Origin: Bacillota bacterium | GTDB taxonomy: Bacteria > Bacillota > Clostridia > Oscillospirales > Oscillospiraceae | Direction: 5' to 3' | Assembly: GCA_021770445.1 (NCBI GenBank) | Contig: JAETQY010000002.1 | Coordinates: 62,001 to 126,000 of the forward strand | DNA length: 64,000 nucleotides | In this document: one piece after another, positions 39,098-49,000 of the stretch | How positions within the stretch are numbered: position 1 is the first letter of the stretch | Layout: each line of letters starts with the position of its first letter | Notes under the pieces: generated by a model | Told to the model about the DNA's origin: nothing | Seen by the model: the letters and a program-made list of their open reading frames with translations, nothing else | Database searches by the model: none | Translations under genes and position numbers: made by a program

Positions 39098-40530
39098 ACA
39101 TCAAGCTGGTCCTGAAACTGGTGGGGCGTGTGCTGATGATTGAGGCGGCCGCACTGGTCGTCCCTCTGGCGGCAGCCTTGATCTACCGGGAGAGCCCCCT
39201 CCCCTTTCTGCTCACCATGGCCATTATGGGGGCCTGCGGCCTGGCCCTGTCCGCCCTGCCCGCGAGGCAGCAGTTCTTCGCCCGGGAGGGCTTTGTGGCC
39301 GTAGGCCTGATCTGGATCTTTACCGGGCTGGCGGGGGCGCTGCCCTTTATCTTCTCGGGCTACTTCGCCACCCCCATGGACGCCATCTTCGAGTCCTGCT
39401 CCGGCTTTACCACCACCGGCTCCACCATCCTCACCGACATCGAGGCCCTGCCCAAGGGCATTCTGTTCTGGCGGTCCTTCACCCACTGGCTGGGGGGCAT
39501 GGGAGTGCTGGTGCTGGCCACCGCCATCGTGCCCAAGCTGGGCATCCGCTCCCACTACCTGACCCAGGCGGAGACCCCGGGGCCGGTGTTCTCCAAGCTG
39601 GTGCCCAAGCAGTCCCAGACCTCCAAGATTCTGTACACCATGTACTTCGCTCTCACCGCTCTGGAGGCCGTCTGCCTGAAAATCGCCGGGATGCCCCTCT
39701 ACGACGCCTTGATCCACTCCTTCTCCACCGCGGGCACCGGAGGCTTCTCCAACCGGAACGCCAGCGTGGGGGCCTACGACAGCGTAGCCGTCGACATCAT
39801 CATTACGGTATTTATGCTGCTGTTCTCCATCAACTTCGCCGTCTACTTCCTGCTGCTCACCAAAAAGTGGCGGGAGGCCCTGCAAAGCGACGAGCTGCGC
39901 TTCTTCCTGTCGGTGGTGTTCGGCGCTACGGCGATCCTCACCATAGCCAATCTGGGGGTATACTCCGGTGTGTGGGAGAGCCTGCGCTACACCGTCTTTC
40001 AGGTGGCCTCCATCATCTCCACCACCGGCTTCGGCACCGCCGACTTTGTACTGTGGCCCCAGTTCTCCCAGCTCATTATCGTTTTGATTATGTTCTGCGG
40101 GGCCAGCGCCGGCTCCACCGGCGGCGGAATGAAGTGCTCCCGCATTCTGCTGCTTCTCCGGGCCGTCCGCCGGGAGATCCACCGAATCACCCACCCCCGC
40201 AGTGTAGAGGTGGTCAAGTTGGACGGCAAGCTGGTGAGCGAGGCCACCCTCCACTCCCTGCTGGTGTTCCTGGGGGCCTATGTGATGACTGTCTTTGGGG
40301 CCGCCCTCATTATCTCGCTGGACGGGCAGTCCTTCGCCGTCTCCTTCAGTGCTGCCCTCACCTGCGTCAGCAACGTGGGCCCCGGCCTGGAGGCCATCGG
40401 CCCCAGCGGCAACTTTGCCGCCTTCTCCGGGCTGTCCAAGGGGGTCATGTCCCTGTGCATGATTATTGGCCGGCTGGAGATCTACCCCATTTTGGTTCTG
40501 TTCTCTCCCTCCACCTGGCATAGAACATGA
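39094..40530 (+). CDS. trkH: Trk potassium uptake protein TrkH
   Basis: [46 protein letters not shown] overlap with trkA. Confidence 0.96.
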   Translation: MNIKLVLKLVGRVLMIEAAALVVPLAAALIYRESPLPFLLTMAIMGACGLALSALPARQQFFAREGFVAVGLIWIFTGLAGALPFIFSGYFATPMDAIFESCSGFTTTGSTILTDIEALPKGILFWRSFTHWLGGMGVLVLATAIVPKLGIRSHYLTQAETPGPVFSKLVPKQSQTSKILYTMYFALTALEAVCLKIAGMPLYDALIHSFSTAGTGGFSNRNASVGAYDSVAVDIIITVFMLLFSINFAVYFLLLTKKWREALQSDELRFFLSVVFGATAILTIANLGVYSGVWESLRYTVFQVASIISTTGFGTADFVLWPQFSQLIIVLIMFCGASAGSTGGGMKCSRILLLLRAVRREIHRITHPRSVEVVKLDGKLVSEATLHSLLVFLGAYVMTVFGAALIISLDGQSFAVSFSAALTCVSNVGPGLEAIGPSGNFAAFSGLSKGVMSLCMIIGRLEIYPILVLFSPSTWHRT

Positions 40531-40533
40531 GAA

Positions 40534-40563
40534 AACGGCCGCCCGAAAAATCGGGCGGCCGTT
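40534..40563. terminator. Bidirectional terminator trkH / HPr-like
   Basis: AACGGCCGCCCGA-AAAA-TCGGGCGGCCGTT. Confidence 0.85.
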
Positions 40564-40565
40564 AT

Positions 40566-40787
40566 TCAGGCCATTTTGGCGACCAGACGGTCCAGGGAGC
40601 GGGGCGGGACATCGTCCTCCACCACCACACGGGCCCTTTGGCCCACCAGGGCGAACAGGCCTAGCAGAGACCGGGCGTCCAGCATCATGTTGTCGGTGAA
40701 AAGCCAGACCTCATAGGGAGCGTCACAGGCCAGACGGTTGATTTTTTCCACCTGGGCCTCGCTCTTGATATCAATTTCTCTTGTCAT
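40566..40787 (-). CDS. HPr/Crh-like small protein, lacks HPr active-site His region
   Basis: 73 aa ..EVWLFTDNMMLDARSLLGLFALVGQRARVVVEDD..; DARSLLGLFAL resembles HPr AKSIMGL. Confidence 0.6.
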   Translation of the reverse strand: MTREIDIKSEAQVEKINRLACDAPYEVWLFTDNMMLDARSLLGLFALVGQRARVVVEDDVPPRSLDRLVAKMA

Positions 40788-40867
40788 TGCAAAGACCTCC
40801 TTGCACAGGATCGGATACCGGCTGCGGGACAGGCCGCCGCCGCGCCGCCTCTCTGGCGGGTGTCCGT

Positions 40868-40896
40868 ATTGTAGCAGGGCGGAGGGGCTGCGTCAA
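40868..40896 (-). promoter_or_regulatory. Promoter of HPr-like gene
   Basis: Minus strand TTGACG-17-TACAAT. Confidence 0.65.
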
Positions 40897-41098
40897 GGAA
40901 TGAATTGTGGATTTGGAACAAAAATCGGAAAATGAATTTGTGCAATAAGTGCAGAAACAAGCTGGAGCAAAGAAGGCAAGAAAGACATATGACCGCGTGC
41001 AACGGACGGACACGGCACATCCTGCGGGATATATTTGGGAAAACCTACATAGGAGGGGTCAAATTGAAGGGGAAATTTTAGAAAATTGCAAAATCCAC

Positions 41099-41127
41099 TT
41101 GACAAATGCCTGCTGCCGGTTTACAAT
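41099..41127 (+). promoter_or_regulatory. SigA promoter of a short transcription unit
   Basis: TTGACA-17-TACAAT. Confidence 0.75.
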
Positions 41128-41201
41128 AACAGAAACCGAAACGGAGGTGGCGTTTAGCTTCTCCGGTCGGCAGAGATTTTTCAGGAAAGAGGTGGGTAAA
41201 G

Positions 41202-41267
41202 ATGCAACAGCGTTATGTTACCCAGGGGGGACTCTTTGCCTGCAAGCGACTGGAGCATATTGTGTGA
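41202..41267 (+). CDS. Candidate 21-aa ORF
   Basis: MQQRYVTQGGLFACKRLEHIV* with gaaagaggtg upstream. Confidence 0.3.
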   Translation: MQQRYVTQGGLFACKRLEHIV

Positions 41268-41377
41268 GGCTGTTCAAATTGACAGGCCGGGTCACGGATT
41301 TTTCTCCATCGTTTGCGGCGCAGACGGTGGTATTTTTATACCCATTTTTCAGCGACTACAGAAAGGAGATGGCAGCG

Positions 41378-41506
41378 ATGACGATGCCGAAACGGGAAGT
41401 GAACAGTATCTGGTCCAAGGTCCGGGAGGACCGGGACATTGATGATCTGATCTTCAATTACGACGCCTGTCACACCAGTGAGGACGACGCAGACAGCGAC
41501 CGGTGA
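41378..41506 (+). CDS. Candidate 42-aa acidic small protein
   Basis: SD gaaaggaga; MTMPKREVNSIWSKVREDRDIDDLIFNYDACHTSEDDADSDR*. Confidence 0.5.
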   Translation: MTMPKREVNSIWSKVREDRDIDDLIFNYDACHTSEDDADSDR

Positions 41507-41547
41507 AGGCCGTCTGTGACCGGCGGAAGGCCGGTAAAAGAGAATGA

Positions 41548-41580
41548 GACGCCGCGGCTTTGTGCCGCGGTGTTTTTTTT
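41548..41580 (+). terminator. Terminator of the short unit
   Basis: GCCGCGGC-tttgt-GCCGCGGT-gTTTTTTTT. Confidence 0.9.
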
Positions 41581-41652
41581 GAAAGCCTATTCTATTTTGC
41601 CCAAAAGTTTGCTATAATCAGATGATAAAGACTTCACCGCTTTGGAGGGCCT

Positions 41653-42576
41653 ATGGAACGACTGGAAAAACTGCTGAGAGAGCGCTGCCCGGAGCTGGAG
41701 CTGCGGAGAGACGAGCCTATGTCCAGGCACACCTCCTTCCGGATTGGCGGGCCGGTACCCCTGATGGCCCTGCCCCGCAGTGAGGAGGAGGTACAGGAGA
41801 TCCTGTCCGCGGCGGCTTTGGAGGCGGGCGTCACCCCCTTTTTTATGGGGAACGGCACAAATCTTCTGGTGGCCGACGAGGGGGCAGACCTGTTTGTGGT
41901 CAAGGCGTTCCACGGATTGAACCGTCTGGAGCTGGCGAAGGAGGGTGAGTGGCCCGGCCGCCGCACAATCGTGGCCGGCAGCGGGGTGCTGCTGTCCCAG
42001 CTGGCCAATTTTGCCATGGAGCACGGCCTGACGGGGCTGGAGTTCGCCCAGGGCATCCCGGGCACGGTGGGCGGGGCGATCACCATGAACGCTGGCGCTT
42101 ACGGCGGGGAGATTGCCCAGGTGCTCAGCAGTGTGACCTCTGTGTCCCTCCCGTCGGAGGAACTGATCCGGGAGCGGGATTTTCAATTCTCCTACCGGCA
42201 CAGTATCTATCAGGAGCGGCAGGAGTTTATCCTTCGAGCGAGCTTTACTCTGGAGCAGGGGGACCCAGCCGTCATCAAGGCCCGCATGGAGGAACTGGCC
42301 GCCAAGCGGAAGGAAAAGCAGCCCCTGGAGTACCCCAGCGCCGGGTCCATGTTCAAGCGCCCGGAGGGACACTTTGCCGCCGCCCTCATCGACCAGTGCG
42401 GGCTGAAGGGCTTCACCGTGGGCGGGGCCCAGGTGTCGGCCAAGCACGCCGGCTTCGTGGTCAACCGGGGCGGGGCCACCTGCGCGGATGTGCTGGAGCT
42501 GGTGGACCGGGTGAAGGAGAAAGTCCTCCGGCAGACCGGCGTGGAGCTGGAGATGGAAGTCAAGGTTTTACGATAG
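41653..42576 (+). CDS. murB: UDP-N-acetylenolpyruvoylglucosamine reductase
   Basis: HTSFRIGGPVPLMALP; GTNLLVADEG; GIPGTVGGAITMNAGAYGGEI; YPSAGSMFKRP. Confidence 0.97.
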   Translation: MERLEKLLRERCPELELRRDEPMSRHTSFRIGGPVPLMALPRSEEEVQEILSAAALEAGVTPFFMGNGTNLLVADEGADLFVVKAFHGLNRLELAKEGEWPGRRTIVAGSGVLLSQLANFAMEHGLTGLEFAQGIPGTVGGAITMNAGAYGGEIAQVLSSVTSVSLPSEELIRERDFQFSYRHSIYQERQEFILRASFTLEQGDPAVIKARMEELAAKRKEKQPLEYPSAGSMFKRPEGHFAAALIDQCGLKGFTVGGAQVSAKHAGFVVNRGGATCADVLELVDRVKEKVLRQTGVELEMEVKVLR

Positions 42577-42590
42577 AGAGAGTGATTTCG

Positions 42591-43454
42591 ATGGAATTCG
42601 TGATAATCTCCGGCCTGTCCGGAGCGGGGAAGAGCAAGGCGGCCTCCTTCATGGAGGACATGGACTACTTCTGCGTGGACAATCTGCCCGCGCCGCTGAT
42701 TCCCAAGTTCGCGGAGCTGGGCATGGCGGGCTCCGGGGAGTACGACCGGGTGGCCCTGGTCACCGACGTGCGGGCGGGCACCAACTTCGACGGGCTGTTC
42801 CACGCCCTGGAGGACCTGGGGCGAATGAAGTGCTCCTACCGCATCCTGTTCATGGACGCCGCCGACGAGACCATCATCAAGCGGTACAAGGAGACCCGCC
42901 GCTCCCACCCTCTGGGGGAGGAGACCGACAGCCTGGAGGGGGCCATCGCCCTGGAGCGGCGGATGCTGGCCCCCCTGCGGGAGCGGGCGGACAAGATCGT
43001 GGACACCACCAACCTGTCCACCGCCAAGCTGAAGGGGGTCTTGCGGCAGATGTTCGGCCGAGCGGGCACCAACCAGGGGCGGATGGAGGTGCGGGTCACC
43101 TCCTTCGGCTTCAAGCACGGGGTGCCCATGGAGGCCGACCTGGTCTTTGACGCCCGCTTCCTGCCCAACCCCTTCTATGTCACCGAGTTGCGCCCCCTCA
43201 CCGGGCTGGACGATGGAGTACGGGACTATGTGTTTCAGAACGGTCAGGCGGAGGAGTTTTTAAACCGCCTGTGGGACTTGGTGGGCTGGCTGCTGCCCCG
43301 GTATGAGGAGGAGGGCAAGACCTCCCTGGTCATCGCCGTGGGCTGCACTGGCGGCCACCACCGCTCGGTGGCCATTGCCCACGCCCTGGGGGAGAAGATC
43401 AGGGCCCAGGGCTGGCCGGTGGCGGAGAGCCACCGGGACCTGGGACGAAATTAG
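42591..43454 (+). CDS. rapZ: RNase adapter RapZ/YvcJ family nucleotide-binding protein
   Basis: FVIISGLSGAGKSKAASFMEDMDYFCVDNLP; VAVGCTGGHHRSVAIAHAL. Confidence 0.96.
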   Translation: MEFVIISGLSGAGKSKAASFMEDMDYFCVDNLPAPLIPKFAELGMAGSGEYDRVALVTDVRAGTNFDGLFHALEDLGRMKCSYRILFMDAADETIIKRYKETRRSHPLGEETDSLEGAIALERRMLAPLRERADKIVDTTNLSTAKLKGVLRQMFGRAGTNQGRMEVRVTSFGFKHGVPMEADLVFDARFLPNPFYVTELRPLTGLDDGVRDYVFQNGQAEEFLNRLWDLVGWLLPRYEEEGKTSLVIAVGCTGGHHRSVAIAHALGEKIRAQGWPVAESHRDLGRN

Positions 43455-43465
43455 GAGGGATCGCT

Positions 43466-44503
43466 ATGGCGGAATACCCCACCCTTCAGCAGTGGGAGCG
43501 GGGGCCCAAGATCGTGGCCATCGGCGGCGGAACGGGCCTGTCCACCATGCTGCGAGGACTGAAAAAATACACCCAAAACCTTACCGCCATCGTCACGGTG
43601 GCGGACGACGGAGGGGGCTCCGGGATGTTGCGCCAGGACCTGGGGATGCCCCCGCCGGGGGACATCCGCCACTGCATGGAGGCCCTGGCCAACACCGAGC
43701 CTATCATGGAAAAGCTGCTCACCTACCGCTTTACCGAGGGCAGCCTGACAGGGCAGTCCTTCGGCAACCTGATCCTGGCTGCCCTCAACGGGGTGACCGG
43801 CTCCTTTGAGGAGGCGGTCACCGAGATGAGCCACGTGCTGGCCATCACTGGAAGAGTGATCCCGGTGACCAGTGCCGATGTGCAGCTGGAGGCCGTCTTT
43901 GAGAACGGCGCCCGGGTGACGGGGGAGTCCCAGATCGCCGCCTTCAAGAAGGAGCAGGACTGCCGCATCCACCACGTGAACCTGATCCCCGACCACCCCA
44001 AAGCCACTCCGGCGGCGATTGATGCCATCGGGGAGGCCGACCTGATCCTGATGGGGCCAGGGAGCCTGTACACCAGCGTCATCCCCAACCTGCTGGTAGA
44101 GGGGGTGGCCCAGGCGGTGGCCCAGGCGGACGCCCCTAAAATTTACGTCTGCAACATCATGACCCAGGACGGTGAGACCGAGGGCTATACCGCCGCCGAC
44201 CACCTGGAGGCCCTGCTGGTCCACGGCGCGCCCGGGCTGCTGGACCTGTGCCTGGCCAACACCGCCCCGGTACACCCCGGGCTGCTGGAGAAGTACCGGG
44301 AGGAGGACGCCGTCCCCCTGACGGTGGACCGGGAGCGGATCGCCCGGCTGGGGCTGGAGCTGGTGGAGCGGCCGGTGGCGTCCACAGCGGGCAGCTATGC
44401 CCGCCACGACCCGGACCTGCTGGCTCAGGCGGTGCTGGACATCTACCGAAGCCGCGCGGTGCGCATCTTCCGGGGCGAGCGGCGGTATATTTTGGAGGAA
44501 TAA
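43466..44503 (+). CDS. yvcK: YvcK/CofD-like gluconeogenesis/morphogenesis factor
   Basis: KIVAIGGGTGLSTMLRGLKKYT; VTVADDGGGSGMLRQDLGMPPPGDIR. Confidence 0.95.
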   Translation: MAEYPTLQQWERGPKIVAIGGGTGLSTMLRGLKKYTQNLTAIVTVADDGGGSGMLRQDLGMPPPGDIRHCMEALANTEPIMEKLLTYRFTEGSLTGQSFGNLILAALNGVTGSFEEAVTEMSHVLAITGRVIPVTSADVQLEAVFENGARVTGESQIAAFKKEQDCRIHHVNLIPDHPKATPAAIDAIGEADLILMGPGSLYTSVIPNLLVEGVAQAVAQADAPKIYVCNIMTQDGETEGYTAADHLEALLVHGAPGLLDLCLANTAPVHPGLLEKYREEDAVPLTVDRERIARLGLELVERPVASTAGSYARHDPDLLAQAVLDIYRSRAVRIFRGERRYILEE

Positions 44504-44505
44504 CT

Positions 44506-45393
44506 ATGTCCTTTGCGGGAGACGTGAAAACCGAGCTGTGCCGCGCCCCCCTGAGCCGGAAGTGCTGCGCTCAGGCGGAGGCCTACGGCGTGCTGCTCTA
44601 CTGCAACACCTTCACCGGGGCTGAGGCCCGTATCGTCACCGAGAACGCCTCCTTTGCCCAGCGGCTGCCCGCCCTGTTCAAGAAGGCCTTCCGACTCACC
44701 TTCGACCGCCTGCCCCAGGGAGAGGGAAAGCAGGTCTTCGCGGTAGATGACCCGGAGAAGCTGGCGGCCATCCGCCAGACCTTCGGGGCCGACCCCAGGG
44801 CCCTGGCCCTCCACCTCAACTTCGCCGTGGTGGAGGAGGCCTGCTGCCGCGCCGCCTTCCTCCGGGGGGTGTTCTTAGCCGGAGGGTCGGTCACCGACCC
44901 CCGGAAGGGCTACCACCTGGAGCTGGCCACCTCCCACCACAGCGTCAGCCGGGAGGTGCTGGCCCTCATGCGGGAGCTGGACCAGGAGCCCCGGTCCGCC
45001 CAGCGCAAGGGCAATACGGTGCTCTACTTCAAGCAGAGCGACCAGATCGAGGACTTCCTCACCTGCATCGGTGCGCCCATCGCCGCCATGGAGGTGATGA
45101 ACGCCAAGCTGGAGCGGGACCTGCGGGGGAAGGTGAACCGCCGGGTGAACTGCGACGCCGCCAACCTGGACAAGGCGGTGGAGGCCGCCATGTCCCAGGT
45201 GGAGGCCATCCGGAGGCTGGAGAAGGCGGGCACCCTCATCACATTGCCGGACAAGCTCCGGGAGGCCGCCGCCCTGCGCCTGGCCCACCCCGAGGACACC
45301 CTGGCCCAGCTGGCCCAGCGCTGCGACCCGCCCATCACAAAATCTGCCCTCAACCACCGGCTGCGCAAGCTGGTGGAGCTGGGAAAGGAGTAA
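44506..45393 (+). CDS. whiA: Sporulation regulator WhiA-family protein
   Basis: SFAGDVKTELCR; AAFLRGVFLAGGSVTDPRKGYHLEL; C-terminal HTH TKSALNHRLRKLVELG. Confidence 0.95.
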   Translation: MSFAGDVKTELCRAPLSRKCCAQAEAYGVLLYCNTFTGAEARIVTENASFAQRLPALFKKAFRLTFDRLPQGEGKQVFAVDDPEKLAAIRQTFGADPRALALHLNFAVVEEACCRAAFLRGVFLAGGSVTDPRKGYHLELATSHHSVSREVLALMRELDQEPRSAQRKGNTVLYFKQSDQIEDFLTCIGAPIAAMEVMNAKLERDLRGKVNRRVNCDAANLDKAVEAAMSQVEAIRRLEKAGTLITLPDKLREAAALRLAHPEDTLAQLAQRCDPPITKSALNHRLRKLVELGKE

Positions 45394-45397
45394 TATT

Positions 45398-45883
45398 ATG
45401 TCAACCTGCACCTTCCGTCCCGCCGTCCCCGGCGACGAGGAATTGATATTGACCTTTATCCGCGCCCTAGCGGACTACGAGCACATGTCCGACCAGGTGG
45501 TGGCCACCCCGGAGATTTTGCGGGAGTGGCTCTTTGAGAAAAAGACGGCGGAGGTCATCTTTGCCGAGGCCGGGGAGAAAGCTGTGGGCTACGCCCTGTT
45601 TTTCCACAACTTCTCCACCTTCCTGGGCCGGGCGGGGGTCTATCTGGAGGACCTGTTCGTCCTGCCCGAGGAGCGGGGAAAGGGCTACGGAAAGGCGCTG
45701 CTCAAGGAGCTGGCCCGCATCGCCGTGGAGCGGGGCTGCGGCCGGCTGGAGTGGGCGTGTCTCGACTGGAACAAGCCCTCCATCGACTTCTACACCAAGA
45801 AGATGCACGCCGTCCCCATGGATGAGTGGACGGTGTACCGTCTCACCGGGGAGACCCTGGAAGAGGCGGCGAAGCCCGAGTAG
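45398..45883 (+). CDS. GNAT family N-acetyltransferase
   Basis: YLEDLFVLPEERGKGYGKALLKELARIAVERGCGRLEWACLDWNKPSIDFY. Confidence 0.92.
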   Translation: MSTCTFRPAVPGDEELILTFIRALADYEHMSDQVVATPEILREWLFEKKTAEVIFAEAGEKAVGYALFFHNFSTFLGRAGVYLEDLFVLPEERGKGYGKALLKELARIAVERGCGRLEWACLDWNKPSIDFYTKKMHAVPMDEWTVYRLTGETLEEAAKPE

Positions 45884-45892
45884 ACGCACCAA

Positions 45893-46025
45893 AAGCCTTC
45901 CCCTTTAGGGAAAGGTGCCCCAGTTCGCAAACTGGGGCGGATGAGGTCGTTTGGCGGAGTGTACCGGTTGTCGGCCTCATCCGTCACGGCTTCGCCGTGC
46001 CACCTTCCCCTGAAGGGGAAGGCTT
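45893..46025. repeat. Dispersed palindromic element, copy B
   Basis: Same arms as 3175-3316, with diverged hairpins. Confidence 0.85.
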
Positions 46026-46068
46026 GCCGCCTGCGGGCGGGACGAGAGAGAAAGAGGAGGAACCGACC

Positions 46069-49000
46069 ATGTCCTTTGTCCACTTACACCTGCATACGGA
46101 ATTTTCTCTGCTGGACGGCGCCTGCCGCATCAAGAAGCTGGTGGAGCGGGTGAAGGAGATGGGCCAGGAGGCGGTGGCCATCACCGACCACGGCTGCATG
46201 TACGGGGTGATCGACTTCTACCGGGCCTGCAAGGCGGCGGGAGTGAAGCCCGTCATCGGCTGTGAGGTCTACGTGGCCCCCCGGGGGCGGACCCGGTTCC
46301 AGAAGGTCCACGAGTTCGACTCCCGCTATAACCACCTGGTCCTGCTGTGCCGGAACGAGGAGGGCTACCGCAACCTCAGCTACATGGTGTCCAAGGGCTA
46401 TCTGGAGGGCTTTTACATCAAGCCCCGGATCGACCTGGACCTGCTCCGGGAGCACACCGGGGGGCTGATCGCCTGTTCCGCCTGTATGTCCGGGGAGATC
46501 TCCCGGCTGTTGCTGGCGGGGGACTACGACCAGGCCAAGGCGGTGGCCCTGGAGATGCGGGAGCTGTTCGGGGAGGACGGCTACTACCTGGAGCTCCAGG
46601 ACCACGGCATCCCCGCCCAGAAGCAGGTGAACGCCCAGATCGTTCGCCTGAGCCAGGAAACGGGCATCCCCCTCATCGCCACCAACGACGCCCACTACCT
46701 CCGCCGGGAGGACGCCGAGACCCAGGATATCCTCATGTGCATCCAGACGGGCAAGACCCTGGACGAGCCCGGCCGGATGCGCTTTGAGACGAGGGAATTT
46801 TTTGTCAAGTCGGAGGCGGAGATGGCCGCCCTGTTTCCGGAGCACCCAGAGGCCATCGAAAACACGGCCAAGATTGCCCAGCTGTGCAATGTGGAATTTG
46901 AGTTCGGTAAGTATCACCTGCCCCTGTTCCAGCTTCCCGAGGGCTGGACCGACGGGGAGGCATACTTCCGTAAGCTGTGTCTGGACGGCTTCGCCTGGCG
47001 CTACCCGGACCAGCCCCCGGAGTACCTGAAACAGCTCAACTACGAGATGGACATGATCCGCAAGATGGGCTTTGTGGACTACTTTTTGATCGTCTCCGAC
47101 TTCATCGGCTACGCCAAGGGCCAGGGTATCCCGGTGGGGCCGGGCCGGGGCTCGGCGGCGGGGTCCATGGTGGCCTACTGCCTGAACATCACCGACGTGG
47201 ACCCCATGGAGTACGGGCTGTACTTCGAGCGCTTCCTCAACCCGGAGCGGGTATCCATGCCTGATATCGACATCGACTTCTGCCCCCGTCGCCGGCAGGA
47301 GGTCATCGACTACGTCAAGCGCAAGTATGGCGAGGACCACGTGGCCCAGATCGTCACCTTCGGCACCATGGCCGCCCGGGGCTCCGTCCGGGACGTGGGG
47401 CGGGTGATGGGGGTGCCCTACGGGGAGGTGGACGCCCTGGCCAAGCTGATTCCCAGCGGCCCAGGGGCGCTGCACATTACCCTGGAGGAGTCCCTCAAGC
47501 TGTCCAAGCAGCTGAAGGATGCCTACGACGAGAACCCCGCCACCAAAAAGCTGATCGACACCGCTATGGCCATCGAGGGGATGCCCCGGAACACCTCCAC
47601 CCACGCCGCCGGGGTAGTGATTACCCGCCGGCCGGTGGTGGACTACGTCCCCCTGGCCGCCAACGACGGCCAGCCGGTGACCCAGTACGTCATGACCACC
47701 CTGGAGGAGCTGGGGCTTCTCAAGATGGACTTTCTGGGCCTGCGCAACCTCACCGTCCTGGACGACGCGGCTAAGATGGTGCAGAAGAAGGAGCCCGGCT
47801 TTACCATCGATGCCATCCCGGAAAACGACCCGGCCACCATGGCCATGCTGGCCGAGGGCAAGACCTCCGGCGTGTTCCAACTGGAGTCTGCCGGTATGAC
47901 CGGTGTGTGCGTGGGGCTGAAGCCCAAGAATATTGAGGATATCTGCGCGGTGATCGCCCTGTACCGGCCCGGACCCATGGACTCCATCCCTAAATTCCTG
48001 GCCTGCGCCCAGGACCCGGCCAAGGTGACCTACAAGGACCCCTCCCTGGTGCCCATCCTGTCCGGGACCTACGGGTGTATCGTCTATCAGGAGCAAGTGA
48101 TCCGCATCTTCCAGGACCTGGCGGGCTACTCCCTGGGTCAGGCGGACATGGTGCGCCGGGCCATGAGCAAGAAGAAGGTCAAGGAGATCGAGAAGGAGCG
48201 GGAGGCCTTCCTCCACGGCGACCCCGCCCGGAACATCCCCGGCTGCGTGGCCAACGGGGTGCCCGAGGAGGCGGCTCAGGCCATCTACGACGAGATGTAC
48301 GACTTCGCCGAGTACGCCTTCAACAAGTCCCACTCCCTGGTCTACGCCATCGTGTGCTACCAGACGGCCTGGTTCAAGTGCCACCACCCCAGGGAGTACA
48401 TGGCTGCCCTGCTCACCTCGGTGCTGGACTCCACCGAGAAGGTGGCCGAGTACATCGCCGAGTGTCGGGAGATGGGCATCAAACTGCTGCCCCCCGATGT
48501 GAACCAGTCCGGGGCGGACTTCACCGTGGTGGAGGAGGGCATCCGCTTCGGCCTGGTGGCCCTGAAGGGGGTGGGGCGGTCCTTCATCGCCAACCTGCTG
48601 TCCGAGCGGGAGAAAAACGGCCCCTTCGCCGATTTTATGGACTTCTGCGACCGGCTCTTCGACCAGGACATGAACCGGCGGATGGTGGAGAGCCTCATCA
48701 AGAGTGGGGCCTTCGACACCATGGGCTGCCGCCGGTCCCAGCTGATGCAGGTCTACGGCCAGGTGCTGGACGGCATCGCCGCCGCCCGGAAGCGGAACGT
48801 GGAGGGACAGCTGGACCTGTTCGGCTTTGGGGGCGGGGAGGAGGAGAACGCGCCTCTGCCCAACCTGGTCCTGCCCGACCTGCCCGAATACACCCCCCAG
48901 GAGCTGATGACCATGGAGAAGGAGACGACCGGCCTCTACCTGTCCGGCCACCCCATGGACCAGTACCGAGAGCTGGCAAAGCAGCTCGGGGCGGTGACCA

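Noticed and set aside
40949-41506. 185-aa ORF covering the whole short unit at 41 kb
   Set aside because: Start lies upstream of the promoter at 41099-41127; only the 3' 42 codons have a good SD
46084-48951. 955-aa minus-strand ORF opposite dnaE
   Set aside because: Shadow frame of a GC-rich gene: Gly/His/Val/Leu-biased, no domain, no start context; dnaE is certain
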